DNA from: an uncultured Propionibacteriaceae bacterium
GTDB taxonomy: Bacteria > Actinomycetota > Actinomycetes > Propionibacteriales > Propionibacteriaceae
DNA length: 64,000 nucleotides
Direction: 5' to 3'
Assembly: GCA_937926975.1 (NCBI GenBank)
Contig: CALBCJ010000013.1
Location: 89,638 to 153,637, forward strand
Below the pieces are notes generated by a model. The model did no database searches. It was not told where the DNA came from and was given only the letters and a program-made list of their open reading frames with translations. Shown piece after piece: positions 29,633 through 38,768 of this stretch (positions are counted from its first letter, which is position 1; the number at the start of each line of letters is the position of its first letter). Both the position numbers and the translations under genes were made by a program.

Positions 29633-30274
29633 TCAGGACCTGGTCTTCTTGCCCTTGGCCTGCCCGGCCTTGTGGTGGTTGATGACTTCTTCGGCCACTT
29701 CCCGCATCGACTTGCGCAGGTCCATGGCGGTCTTCTGGATCCACCGGAAGGCCTCAGCCTCCGTCTGCCCCAGCCCCTCCTGCAGAATCCCCTTGGCCTG
29801 GTCGACGGCCTTGCGGGAGGCCAGTCGCTCCTCTAGGTCAGAGACCTCGGACTCGACCGCCAGGATCTGTGCGAAGCGGGCGGCGGCGATCTCGATGGCT
29901 GGCACCACGTCCGAGGCGTCGAACGGCTTCACCACGTACGCCATGGCGCCGGCCTCGGCTGCCCGCCCGACCAGCTCCCGCTGGGAGAAAGCCGTCAGGA
30001 TCACCACCGGGGCGATCCGCTCGGCGGCAATCGTCTCGGCGGCGGAGATTCCGTCCAGCCGGGGCATCTTCACATCCATCACCACGACGTCCGGCTTCAG
30101 GGAGCGGGCGAACTCGACCGCCTCCTCGCCGTCGCCGGCCTGTCCTACGACTTCGAAGCCCTCGTCGGTGAGGAGCTCGACCAGGTCGAGCCGGATCAGA
30201 GCCTCGTCCTCCGCGACGAGGACCCGCCGCCGGGGGGCGGCGCCACTGGTCTGGTCTGTCGGTACTTGTGTCAC
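29633..30274 (-). CDS. pdtaR: ANTAR-domain response regulator (PdtaR type)
   Basis: About 213-residue antiterminator. The receiver domain has VLVAEDEALIR, phospho-Asp in VVMDVKMPRLDG, LTAFSQ and VKPFD. The C-terminal ANTAR domain (SDLEERLASRKAVDQAKGILQE, then EAFRWIQKTAMDLR) binds paired RNA hairpins. In mycobacteria PdtaR acts with the kinase PdtaS; no kinase is nearby. An ATG at 30283 is in frame, but GTG 30274 has TAGGAT exactly 7 nt upstream and that ATG overlaps this hexamer, so I prefer the leaderless GTG start. Confidence 0.9.
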   Translation of the reverse strand: MTQVPTDQTSGAAPRRRVLVAEDEALIRLDLVELLTDEGFEVVGQAGDGEEAVEFARSLKPDVVVMDVKMPRLDGISAAETIAAERIAPVVILTAFSQRELVGRAAEAGAMAYVVKPFDASDVVPAIEIAAARFAQILAVESEVSDLEERLASRKAVDQAKGILQEGLGQTEAEAFRWIQKTAMDLRKSMREVAEEVINHHKAGQAKGKKTRS

Positions 30275-30281
30275 AGGGAGC

Positions 30282-30287
30282 ATCCTA
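30282..30287 (-). promoter_or_regulatory. -10 element for leaderless pdtaR transcript
   Basis: TAGGAT on the minus strand, 7 nt before GTG 30274. It lies about 20 bp from the divergent tRNA promoter. Confidence 0.45.
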
Positions 30288-30306
30288 CGGCCCTCGAGCC
30301 GGCCCT

Positions 30307-30312
30307 TATACT
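30307..30312 (+). promoter_or_regulatory. -10 element of the tRNA-Leu promoter
   Basis: TATACT on the plus strand, 14 nt before the mature tRNA 5' end. No convincing -35 is seen at the expected distance. Confidence 0.5.
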
Positions 30313-30326
30313 GAACCGCGCTGCTC

Positions 30327-30412
30327 GCCCGAGTGGCGGAATGGCATACGCGGACGGCTCAAACCCGTCTGCCCGCAAGGGCGTAGGGGTTCGACTCCCC
30401 TCTCGGGCACCA
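30327..30412 (+). tRNA. tRNA-Leu (CAA)
   Basis: 86 nt including an encoded CCA. The acceptor stem GCCCGAG/CTCGGGC is perfect, and the anticodon stem GACGG/CCGTC encloses CTCAAAC, so the anticodon is CAA (reads UUG). A long variable arm (GCCCGCAAGGGC) marks it as class II, and the T arm has GGGGTTCGACTCCCC. It sits between divergent pdtaR and convergent pyk. Confidence 0.97.
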
Positions 30413-30420
30413 GGGCCGGT

Positions 30421-31851
<1,431 letters not shown>

Positions 31852-31857
31852 GCTGTG

Positions 31858-31863
31858 ACTTTA
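31858..31863 (-). promoter_or_regulatory. -10 element for leaderless pyk transcript
   Basis: TAAAGT on the minus strand, 6 nt before GTG 31851, inside the 20-bp gap after rluD. Confidence 0.45.
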
Positions 31864-31871
31864 CCGGTGTT

Positions 31872-32789
31872 TCACCAGGTCCGCACGACCTCCAGGGCCT
31901 GTCGCAGGTCCTCTGGGTAGGTCGAGGTGAAGGTGACCTGGGACGAGGTGGTCGGGTGCTGGAAGGAGAGCTCGACCGCGTGCAGCCACTGCCGCACCAG
32001 ACCCAGGCGCTGGCTCAGGACCGGGTCCGCCCCATACAGCGGGTCCCCGACGCAGGGATGGTGCACGGCCGCCATGTGGACCCGGATCTGGTGGGTCCGT
32101 CCGGTCTCCAGGTGGACCTCCAGCAGCGAGGCCCGGTGGTGCGCTTCCAGGGTGCGGTAGTGGGTGACCGAGTGCCGCCCGCTGGCGACCACCGTCATCT
32201 TCCAGTCGTGGCCCGGGTGCCGCCCGATCGGGGCCTCAATGGTCCCCTCCAGCGGGTCCGGGTAGCCCTGCACCAGGGCGTGGTAGACCTTGCCCACCGT
32301 CCGGTCCCGGAAGGCCTGCTTGAGGACCGTGTACGCCCGCTCGCTCTTCGCGACCACCATCAGCCCGGAGGTCCCGACATCCAGGCGCTGCACAATCCCC
32401 TGGCGCTCCGGGGCGCCAGAGGTCGAGATCCGGAACCCGGCTGCGGCCAGGTGCTCGACCACCGAGGGGCCGTCCCAGCCGAGGCTGGGGTGGGCAGCCA
32501 CCCCGGCTGGCTTGTCGACCACGACGATGTCGGCGTCGTCGTGGACGATGGCGATCCCGCCGACCAGGGTCGGAGTCACCGTCACCTGTCCAGTCGGCAC
32601 CGGCAGGGTCACCTCGAGCATCGCCCCGGCCCGGAGCCGGAAGGACTTCGCAACCGGCTGACCGTCGACCAGCACCCCGCCGGCCGCCAGCAGCTGCTCG
32701 ATCCGGGAGCGGCTGACCCCGATCATCCGGGACGCCGCCACGTCCACCCGCTCCCCGTCCAGCCCGTCGGGCACAAGGTGCACACTCAT
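31872..32789 (-). CDS. rluD: RluA/RluD-family 23S rRNA pseudouridine synthase
   Basis: 305-residue enzyme. The N-terminal S4 RNA-binding domain (VDVAASRMIGVSRSRIEQLLAAGGVLVDG) is followed by the catalytic domain, with VVDKPAGVAAHPS, the catalytic Asp in QRLDVGTSGLMVVAKS, and TGRTHQIRVHMA. An in-frame ORF extends upstream into lspA, but ATG 32789 gives the family N-terminus and overlaps lspA by 4 bp (ATGA). The lspA-rluD pair is standard in bacteria. Assignment to RluD rather than another RluA-class enzyme rests on the S4 domain and this pairing. Confidence 0.92.
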   Translation of the reverse strand: MSVHLVPDGLDGERVDVAASRMIGVSRSRIEQLLAAGGVLVDGQPVAKSFRLRAGAMLEVTLPVPTGQVTVTPTLVGGIAIVHDDADIVVVDKPAGVAAHPSLGWDGPSVVEHLAAAGFRISTSGAPERQGIVQRLDVGTSGLMVVAKSERAYTVLKQAFRDRTVGKVYHALVQGYPDPLEGTIEAPIGRHPGHDWKMTVVASGRHSVTHYRTLEAHHRASLLEVHLETGRTHQIRVHMAAVHHPCVGDPLYGADPVLSQRLGLVRQWLHAVELSFQHPTTSSQVTFTSTYPEDLRQALEVVRTW

Positions 32790-33304
32790 GACGGCTCCTG
32801 CTCTGCTCGCTGCTGTACGGTCCCGTCGTAGCTGGGCCGGTTTCCCAGCGACAGCACGATGATCAGGCCGGCTGCCACCGTCAGGCAGATGTCGGCGACG
32901 TTGAAGATGGCGAAGTACGGCAGCTGGATGAAGTCGACCACGTGCCCGCGCAGAAATCCTGGCTCCCGAAACACCCGGTCCACGAAGTTGCCGCAGATCC
33001 CGGCCACCAGCAGCCCGGTGACCACGGCCCAGGAGCGGACCCGGACCCGCGGCGCAAGCCACCCCAGGACGACAGCCAGGGCCACCACCGCCAGCAGCGA
33101 GAACAGCCAGGTCACGTTCTCTCCCATGCTGAAGGCAGCGCCGGGGTTTCGGATCAGGCGCAGGGTCACCAGACCGCCCAGCAGCGGCACCGGACGAGCC
33201 GGGTCCAGGTAGGTGACCGCCAGGACCTTAGTGACCAGGTCGAGCCCCAGCCCCGCAGCGCCAACCGCGGCCGCCAGGAGCCGTGCCGCGCGGGCCGGGA
33301 CCAC
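32786..33304 (-). CDS. lspA: Lipoprotein signal peptidase (signal peptidase II)
   Basis: 172-residue membrane aspartyl protease that removes signal peptides from prolipoproteins. Four hydrophobic segments are visible. The catalytic Asp pair is in GNFVDRV and FNVADICL, and VTLRLIRNPGAAFSMGE is conserved. A likely substrate class is illustrated by the lipoprotein at 62915. The stop overlaps rluD by 4 bp; the DksA-like gene lies 17 bp upstream. Confidence 0.95.
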   Translation of the reverse strand: MVPARAARLLAAAVGAAGLGLDLVTKVLAVTYLDPARPVPLLGGLVTLRLIRNPGAAFSMGENVTWLFSLLAVVALAVVLGWLAPRVRVRSWAVVTGLLVAGICGNFVDRVFREPGFLRGHVVDFIQLPYFAIFNVADICLTVAAGLIIVLSLGNRPSYDGTVQQRAEQEPS

Positions 33305-33321
33305 CGCCCGCGCCGACCCGC

Positions 33322-33789
33322 TTATCGACGCTCCTCACGCTGCTTGCAGCGCACACACATGGTGGCCCGGGGGAAGGCCTGCAGCCGCAGCTTCCCGATC
33401 GGCTCGCCGCAGCTCTCGCAGGTCCCGTACTGGCGGGCGTCGAAGAGCCTCAGGGCCAGCTGGCTCTGCTCCAGCATCTCCAGCGCGTTCTGGGCCAGGG
33501 ACATCTCCTGGTCGCGCTCGAAGTTGCTGGAGCCGACATCGGCCGGGTCACGCCCGGCGCCGTCTGGGCCGTCGCGCAGCAGCTGGGCCAGCTCGGCCCG
33601 CGCCACTTCGATGGCTCGCTCCATCCGCGAGACCTCGGCCACCAGCTCGGCTCGCTGCTCAGCGAGCTCGGCGGTGGTCCAGGGCTCCTCACCCTCACCG
33701 ACCGGGATCACCGGCTCCGCTGGACCGGGCTGGGCAGCCGTCTGGCTCTGGGCCGAGACGGCGGTCTGGTTGCGACGCGTGGTGGCCAT
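33322..33789 (-). CDS. DksA/TraR-family C4 zinc-finger protein
   Basis: 155-residue protein. Residues 35-110 form a helical coiled coil (AELAEQRAELVAEVSRMERAIEVARAE region) and the C-terminus a four-Cys zinc finger (CESCGEPIG and MCVRCKQRE). The tip DxxDxA of E. coli DksA is not evident, so action on RNA polymerase in the same way is unproven. The N-terminus is Q/T-rich and disordered. The actinobacterial location between lspA and divIVA is typical. ATG follows GAGAGGA, and TATCGT further upstream could be its -10. Confidence 0.85.
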   Translation of the reverse strand: MATTRRNQTAVSAQSQTAAQPGPAEPVIPVGEGEEPWTTAELAEQRAELVAEVSRMERAIEVARAELAQLLRDGPDGAGRDPADVGSSNFERDQEMSLAQNALEMLEQSQLALRLFDARQYGTCESCGEPIGKLRLQAFPRATMCVRCKQREERR

Positions 33790-33861
33790 GAGATCCTCTC
33801 CACGACAGCTGACCGCCGTGACGATACACGACCCGCCACCGCTGGGGGCCCAGAGTGCGCA

Positions 33862-33889
33862 GAGGGCGCCCCGGTGCCGGGGCGCCCTC
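33862..33889 (-). terminator. Hairpin after divIVA
   Basis: Perfect inverted repeat GAGGGCGCCCCGG/CCGGGGCGCCCTC with a 2-nt centre, so in practice 11-12 pairs and a small loop. It lies 19 bp past the divIVA stop and likely ends the division cluster transcript. Confidence 0.7.
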
Positions 33890-33907
33890 GGAGAGCCTGG
33901 CTCGGGC

Positions 33908-35074
33908 TCAGCCCTGCTGACCGCCCATCAGGGCGTCCAGCCGGGGCGTCGGCGAGCCGCTCCGCGCGCTGTCCCGCGGCACCAGGACCGGCACGTCGGT
34001 GGGCTCGAAGACCCCCTTCTTGATCCCCTCGATCTGGGTCGTCAGGTGGTCCACCAGCTGACGGCGGTAGGCGCTCTCGAAGTCCCTCAGGTGGGAGACC
34101 TTCCCGATCAGGTCGTCGCGCTCGGTCTCCAGCGCTGAGAACAGCTCGGAGCGGCGCTGCTGCGCCTCCCGGTCGACGGCAGCGGCCCGGATCTGGGCCT
34201 CCTGCACCATCCGCTCGGCGTTCACCCGGGCCTCGGACTCCACCCGGTCGGCACGGGTCCGAGCGTCGGTCGTGGTCTCGTGGGCCTTCTGAGCGGCCTC
34301 GTCCAGGCGGCGCTTGGCCTCAGAGGTCGACTCCTGCTCCAGCCGGCTGGCTGCGGACTGGGCCTGGGTCGTGAGGGCCTGGACCCGAGCCTTGGCCTCG
34401 TTCGTCATCCGCTCCACCTCGGCATGGGCCTCGCGGGTCACCCGCTCGACGTGGGCGTCGGTCTCTGCGGTCCGGCGAACGGCGTCCGCCTTCGCCTCGT
34501 TCACCAGGGCCTCGGCCTGCTCGGTGGCCAGCTGCACGAGCCGGACCACGGCGGCGCTCGCCTCCTGGCTCGTGCTCACCACGACCGGGACGCCCTTGAC
34601 CGAGCCGTCCTCGGCCACCGGGCGGGCGTTCAGCTCGTCGACCTGGGCCCGCAGCCGCTCGTTCTCCTGAGCGAGCTGGGCCGCCTCCGCGCCGTTGCGC
34701 GCCTGAGACTCGACCAGGTGGCGCAGGCGCTGGTTCTCCTCCACCAGGCCCTGGTCACCGCCGCCGGAACGAGCCTGGTCCAGCTCGGCCTGGAGCCGGT
34801 CGTTCTCCATGGCGAGGTTGGCGTTGTCCTCGGCGGCCCGCTGCAGCCTGGACACCTCGGCCCGGAGCCGGTCGTTCTCGGCCTGCATCTCGGGGCTGGC
34901 GCCACCAGCCTGAGCGGCCTCGAGCTGGCGACGCAGGTGCTCGTTCTGCTCGCCGATGGTCATCAGAGTGGCTTCCACCTTGTCCACGAAGATGTCGACG
35001 TCCGTCACTTCGTAGCCATTGCGGCGGGACATGTGGAACCGGGTCTTACGGACCTCGTCCAGCGTCATCGTCAT
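33908..35074 (-). CDS. divIVA: DivIVA/Wag31 polar growth and division protein
   Basis: 388-residue protein, much longer than Bacillus DivIVA. The N-terminal membrane-binding lipid domain (LDEVRKTRF and YEVTDVDIFVDKVEATL) is followed by a long coiled coil almost to the end. Within it, an N/R/L-rich part (ENDRLRAEVSRLQ, repeated) and an A/E/R-rich part (RVTREAHAEVERMTNEA) differ in composition. A disordered tail (PRDSARSGSPTPRLDALMG) closes it. It recruits the cell wall machinery to curved poles. It is last in the dcw cluster, 170 bp after sepF, with a possible own promoter (TAGCCT) in that gap; no yggT lies between. Confidence 0.94.
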   Translation of the reverse strand: MTMTLDEVRKTRFHMSRRNGYEVTDVDIFVDKVEATLMTIGEQNEHLRRQLEAAQAGGASPEMQAENDRLRAEVSRLQRAAEDNANLAMENDRLQAELDQARSGGGDQGLVEENQRLRHLVESQARNGAEAAQLAQENERLRAQVDELNARPVAEDGSVKGVPVVVSTSQEASAAVVRLVQLATEQAEALVNEAKADAVRRTAETDAHVERVTREAHAEVERMTNEAKARVQALTTQAQSAASRLEQESTSEAKRRLDEAAQKAHETTTDARTRADRVESEARVNAERMVQEAQIRAAAVDREAQQRRSELFSALETERDDLIGKVSHLRDFESAYRRQLVDHLTTQIEGIKKGVFEPTDVPVLVPRDSARSGSPTPRLDALMGGQQG

Positions 35075-35245
35075 CTGTGCACCTCGTGGGAGAATGTGGG
35101 GCCAAGCGGGACTACAGTGCCGGGCAGCGGTCGGCGAACCACTGTCGACCGGCCTGCCCAGGCTAACGCAGGGCTCACAGAGGCACCAAGCATGGGGAAC
35201 GATCTCTCATGATTTCAGCGTCGAGTCTCGACATCAGGTCGACAG

Positions 35246-35743
35246 TCAGCTCTGGTTGTAGAAGCCGCCCGCGATGCGTTCCTTGTCCTCGGCGGTGACC
35301 ACGACCTCCCGCGGGCTGAGCAGGAAGACCTTGTTGCTGACCCGCTCAAAAGTCCCTCTCAGACCGAAGATCAGCCCCGCCGCGAAGTCCACCAGCCGCT
35401 TGGCGTCGGAGTCCTCCATCTCAGTGACGTTCATGATCACCGGCACCGCGTCGCGGAAGTGCTCGCCGATGGTCTTGGCGTCGTTGAAGGTGCGCGGGTG
35501 AACGGTGATGATCCGGGACAGGTCGGCCGGCCGCGGGGCCGGTGGCAGGACCGGGGCCGGCTCTGGCTCTGGAGCCCGGGTCGGGAGCTGGTGGATGCTG
35601 GCACTCGGCTCGTCGGCCTCCAGGGGGTACGCGTCGTAGACCGCCTCGGTGACCTCGGCGTCCACCGGTTCGCCCCGGTCGTCGTAGCGGTTGTCGGCGA
35701 CGAGCCCGAGCCAGGCAGCGCCGCGCTTGATCAGTTCGGGCAT
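35246..35743 (-). CDS. sepF: Cell division protein SepF
   Basis: 165-residue membrane anchor for FtsZ. It has an N-terminal amphipathic helix (ELIKRGAAWLGLV), a disordered acidic/proline linker (residues 25-80) and the C-terminal SepF core (IITVHPRTFNDAKTIGEHFRD, VPVIMNVTEMED, DAKRLVDFAAGLIFGLRGTF, VFLLSPREVVV). A strong AGGAGG precedes the ATG. It normally follows yggS, which is missing here; the gap to pgeF carries a tandem repeat instead. Confidence 0.96.
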   Translation of the reverse strand: MPELIKRGAAWLGLVADNRYDDRGEPVDAEVTEAVYDAYPLEADEPSASIHQLPTRAPEPEPAPVLPPAPRPADLSRIITVHPRTFNDAKTIGEHFRDAVPVIMNVTEMEDSDAKRLVDFAAGLIFGLRGTFERVSNKVFLLSPREVVVTAEDKERIAGGFYNQS

Positions 35744-35822
35744 GGTTCCTCCTGATACGCCTCGGCGATGAGGCTAGCCGCCGTCGCCGCCAGATCAGGG
35801 GAAGCGACCCCCGACACGCAGG

Positions 35823-35930
35823 CTCGACCCAGCCGGAGCCGAGAAACCCCTGCGCCAGTACCCGGTCTCAGCCCGGCCAGACCAGAGAAACCCCAGTGTG
35901 GCAAGGCCGTCTCAACCCAGCCAGACCAGG
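35823..35930. repeat. Imperfect 44-bp tandem repeat, about 2.5 units
   Basis: Units begin at 35823, 35867 and 35911, exactly 44 bp apart. All start CTCRRCCCRGCCRGA-like; the first two also share GAGAAACCCC at 35841 and 35885. The third unit runs into the last codons of pgeF, so duplication of the pgeF 3' end is a likely origin. It fills most of the 168-bp gap between pgeF and sepF. Confidence 0.65.
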
Positions 35931-36676
35931 CCGGCGAGCCGACCGGCGCCGGCGCCGTCGCGACGGTGCGAGTGCAGGTCGGGCGACTCCAGGGTGCAGC
36001 GCCCGACGTCTCGGACCTCGACCTGCCGCGAGCGCAGGATAGCGACGCAGCCCGCCCCCAGGTCAAGGCTGGCCGTTCCCTCCCGGGTCCGCGACCGGGT
36101 GGCGGGGACCCGGGCTGCGACCTGCTCGGCCATCTCGCTGGGGACCTCGTAGCACCGCCCGCAGACGTGCGGCCCGATCCAGGCGCTGACCTGCCGAGCG
36201 CCTGCCTGCTCCAGGGCGTCCAGGGTCGCTTCCAGCACCCCTGCGACCAGCCCGACCCGCCCGGCGTGGGCAGCAGCCACCACGCGGGCCTGAGAGTCGG
36301 CCAGCAGGACGGGGACGCAGTCAGCGACCCGGATGCACAGGGCTACTCCCGGGGCCCGGGTGATCAGGGCGTCGGCCTCTGGGAGCCGCCGCCCGCCCGG
36401 CAGTGAGCTGCCCAGCTCCGCCCCGGGGGGCCAGTCCTGCGGGCCAGCGACCGGGTAGACGATCGTGCTGTGGGTCTGACGGGCCGTGGCCACGTGGTCG
36501 ACACCGATCGCGGCGGTGACCGCACGGAAGCTGGCCGCCACGGCTGCTGGGTCGTCCACGTCGGTCCGGCCCAGGTTCAGCTCAGCGAAGGTCCCCCGGC
36601 TGAACCCACCGAACCGGTCGGTGAAGGCGATTCCGACCCCCTGGTTCTGCTCAGGCGGACGCCAGTAGCTGAACAC
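35912..36676 (-). CDS. pgeF: Peptidoglycan editing factor PgeF (YfiH/DUF152)
   Basis: 254-residue laccase-fold protein of the polyphenol oxidase family. It shows AFTDRFGGFSRGTFAELNLG, the metal-binding RQTHST, DALITRAPGVALCIRVADCVPVLLAD with Cys, AAAHAGRVGLVAGV with His, and GPHVCGRCYEV. In E. coli PgeF removes wrongly linked UDP-MurNAc-L-Ser; purine nucleoside phosphorylase activity is also reported for the family. GTG 36676 lies 4 bp after the ftsZ stop. Confidence 0.92.
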   Translation of the reverse strand: MFSYWRPPEQNQGVGIAFTDRFGGFSRGTFAELNLGRTDVDDPAAVAASFRAVTAAIGVDHVATARQTHSTIVYPVAGPQDWPPGAELGSSLPGGRRLPEADALITRAPGVALCIRVADCVPVLLADSQARVVAAAHAGRVGLVAGVLEATLDALEQAGARQVSAWIGPHVCGRCYEVPSEMAEQVAARVPATRSRTREGTASLDLGAGCVAILRSRQVEVRDVGRCTLESPDLHSHRRDGAGAGRLAGLVWLG

Positions 36677-36680
36677 TCAG

Positions 36681-37838
36681 CTACTTCATGAACTCGGGGA
36701 TGTCCAGGTCGTCGCCGCCGCCGCTGGGGGCCGGCGGCGGGGCTGGCCGGGAGCGCCAAGGGTCTGGCGCGGGGGGCATCGGCTCGACCGGCCGGTGCGT
36801 CGGGACGGTTCGGGGTGGCTCGACGGGCCGGGGCGTGGCCACCGGGGCCGGGCGTGGCTCGGGGCGAGCAAAGGCGCGCTTCGGCGGCTGCCCGCCGTCA
36901 AACCCCGCCGCGATCACGGTGACCCGGACCTCATCGCCCAGAGCATCGTCGATCACGGTGCCGAAGATGATGTTGGCCTCCTCGTGAGCAGCCTCCTCAA
37001 TCAGGTTCGCCGCCGCCGAGACCTCGTGCAGGCCCAGGTCGGAGCCGCCGGCGATCGACAGCAGCACCCCGTGGGCGCCGTCGATGCTGGCCTCCAGCAG
37101 AGGCGAGGAGACGGCCATCTCGGCCGCGGCGCGAGCTCGTTCTTCGCCCCGGGCGCTGCCGATTCCCATCAGGGCGGAGCCAGCGTTCGACATCACCGCC
37201 TTGACGTCGGCGAAGTCCAGGTTGATCAGACCAGGAGTGGTAATCAGGTCGGTGATGCCGGAGACGCCCTGCATCAGGACCTGGTCGGCCTGCCGGAAGG
37301 CATCAAGAATCGCCACCTGGTGGTCGGTCATCTCGAGCAGCTTGTCGTTCGGGATCACGATCAAGGTGTCAACCTCGTCGCGCAGGGTGGCGATCCCGGT
37401 CTCGGCCTGGTTCGACCGGCGACGGCCCTCGAAGGTGAACGGACGGGTCACCACACCGATCGTCAGAGCCCCCAGCGAGCGCGCGATGCGGGCCACGATG
37501 GGGGCGCCGCCGGTCCCGGTGCCACCTCCCTCACCAGCGGTGACGAAGACCATGTCAGCGCCCTTGAGCACCTCTTCGATCTCGTCGCAGTGGTCCTCTG
37601 CGGCCTGCCGTCCCTTCTCCGGGTCGGCGCCTGCACCCAGGCCACGAGTCAGGTCACGGCCGATGTCGAGCTTCACGTCGGCGTCGCTCATCAGCAATGC
37701 CTGGGCGTCGGTATTGACCGCGATGAACTCCACACCGCGCAGCCCTGCCTCGATCATCCGGTTGACGGCGTTCACTCCGCCGCCCCCGACGCCGACGACC
37801 TTGATGATGGCCAGATAGTTCTGGGATGCGCTTGCCAC
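36681..37838 (-). CDS. ftsZ: Cell division GTPase FtsZ
   Basis: 385-residue tubulin homologue that forms the division ring. It shows VVGVGGGGVNAVNRMI, the tubulin signature GEGGGTGTGGAPIVA, NLDFADVKAVMSNAG with the T7 loop, and the conserved C-terminal tail DDLDIPEFMK that binds SepF and other partners. A proline-rich linker of about 65 residues precedes the tail. GTG 37838 is preferred over the in-frame start at 37865 because GAGGCGG precedes it and the protein then starts ASASQNYLAIIKVVG as in relatives. The 195-bp gap after ftsQ suggests an own promoter. Confidence 0.97.
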   Translation of the reverse strand: MASASQNYLAIIKVVGVGGGGVNAVNRMIEAGLRGVEFIAVNTDAQALLMSDADVKLDIGRDLTRGLGAGADPEKGRQAAEDHCDEIEEVLKGADMVFVTAGEGGGTGTGGAPIVARIARSLGALTIGVVTRPFTFEGRRRSNQAETGIATLRDEVDTLIVIPNDKLLEMTDHQVAILDAFRQADQVLMQGVSGITDLITTPGLINLDFADVKAVMSNAGSALMGIGSARGEERARAAAEMAVSSPLLEASIDGAHGVLLSIAGGSDLGLHEVSAAANLIEEAAHEEANIIFGTVIDDALGDEVRVTVIAAGFDGGQPPKRAFARPEPRPAPVATPRPVEPPRTVPTHRPVEPMPPAPDPWRSRPAPPPAPSGGGDDLDIPEFMK

Positions 37839-37889
37839 TGAACCGCCTCGGTAGTGCGTCGTCACCAGCAGGGGTAACCGGTCGTGGCC

Positions 37890-37895
37890 AGGCTA
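37890..37895 (-). promoter_or_regulatory. Possible ftsZ -10 element
   Basis: TAGCCT on the minus strand about 50 bp before GTG 37838, in the 195-bp ftsQ-ftsZ gap. No -35 match is found. Actinobacterial ftsZ usually has its own promoters in this gap. Confidence 0.3.
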
Positions 37896-37990
37896 GAAGA
37901 CATCGAGCCCCAGATGCACGAAGAAGCGCCCGACGCGCCGAAGGTCTAGACCTCAGGTTCAGAGTCGCCGCGGGAGTCTGACCTACCCCT

Positions 37991-38019
37991 TGAGGCTGAA
38001 TGAGCTATTCCCAGCCTCA
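37991..38019 (-). terminator. Stem-loop after ftsQ
   Basis: Inverted repeat TGAGGCTG/CAGCCTCA with a 13-nt loop, 14 bp past the ftsQ stop. It lacks a T tract; it may partly separate ftsZ transcription from the upstream cluster. Confidence 0.4.
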
Positions 38020-38033
38020 TTGCGCCATGATAC

Positions 38034-38768
38034 TCACCGCGTGATCGCTGGGTGGCTGGGGGAGCTCACGTCATACACGGAGCCCGTGTGGGTGAGCAGG
38101 GCCGCCGCCACCTGAGCCTTCTGCTCGGACTGCTCCGCGCTGCCCCACACCAGCCGGGCCCCGCCCGAGAGCTCGATCACGATCTGGTCGGGGCTGGCGG
38201 CCGAGACCAGCACCGCCCGGGCTCGCACCGCGTCCGGGAGCACCGCTACCACGACGGCCACGTCGCGTCGCATCCGCTGGTCCTTGGGATCGGTCAGGTT
38301 GGCCACCAGCAGCCCCGGGGTCAGGTCCACCACCTCGTGAAAGGAGACCCCGTCACCGTCGACCAGGCTGTAGCCCGACCCCGACGACATCGCGTACACC
38401 GCCTGCCGCTCGGTCACCCGCACCACCACCGTGGTCGGCCACGACCGAGTGACCTCGACCTGCTTGACCTCCGGCAGGGTCAGCACCCGCCGCTCGACGC
38501 CGGCGGTGTCCACCCGGGCCAGCGGGACGCCGTGCGGCACCTGGGCGGTCTGCTCTACCAGAGGCGCCCCGAGCAGGGAAGTCCCCCGCACCTCGACCGA
38601 GCCGACCGCCAGCACCGGGCTGAACCAGACCAGAAAGCCGAGGGCCCCCAGCACCACCACCGCCGCCACCACGACCCCGGCCCGCAGCCACCACCGCCGC
38701 CGGGACGCCACCCGGCGGCGTCGCAGCCGACCGGTGGCATCGGCGACCGGCAGGCGATCAGCCGGCAT
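38034..38768 (-). CDS. ftsQ: Cell division protein FtsQ
   Basis: 244-residue bitopic membrane protein of the divisome. A basic cytoplasmic tail (RRRRVASRRRWW) precedes one membrane helix (about residues 30-52), then the POTRA domain (VGSVEVRGTSLLGAPLVEQTA, VERRVLTLPEVKQVEVTRSWP) and the FtsQ beta domain (VRVTERQAVYAMSSG, GLLVANL). ATG 38768, with GGAG 7 nt upstream, is preferred over 38819; it overlaps murC by 11 bp. No murB or ddl lies between murC and ftsQ, as usual in actinobacteria. Confidence 0.93.
   Translation of the reverse strand: MPADRLPVADATGRLRRRRVASRRRWWLRAGVVVAAVVVLGALGFLVWFSPVLAVGSVEVRGTSLLGAPLVEQTAQVPHGVPLARVDTAGVERRVLTLPEVKQVEVTRSWPTTVVVRVTERQAVYAMSSGSGYSLVDGDGVSFHEVVDLTPGLLVANLTDPKDQRMRRDVAVVVAVLPDAVRARAVLVSAASPDQIVIELSGGARLVWGSAEQSEQKAQVAAALLTHTGSVYDVSSPSHPAITR

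Noticed and set aside
35220..35232. Palindrome GTCGAG-T-CTCGAC after sepF
   Set aside because: Too short a loop and only five usable pairs; not convincing as a terminator or operator.
35731..36066. Minus-strand frame across the pgeF-sepF gap as a yggS remnant
   Set aside because: Its translation has no PLP-enzyme motif, and most of it is an alternative frame of pgeF.
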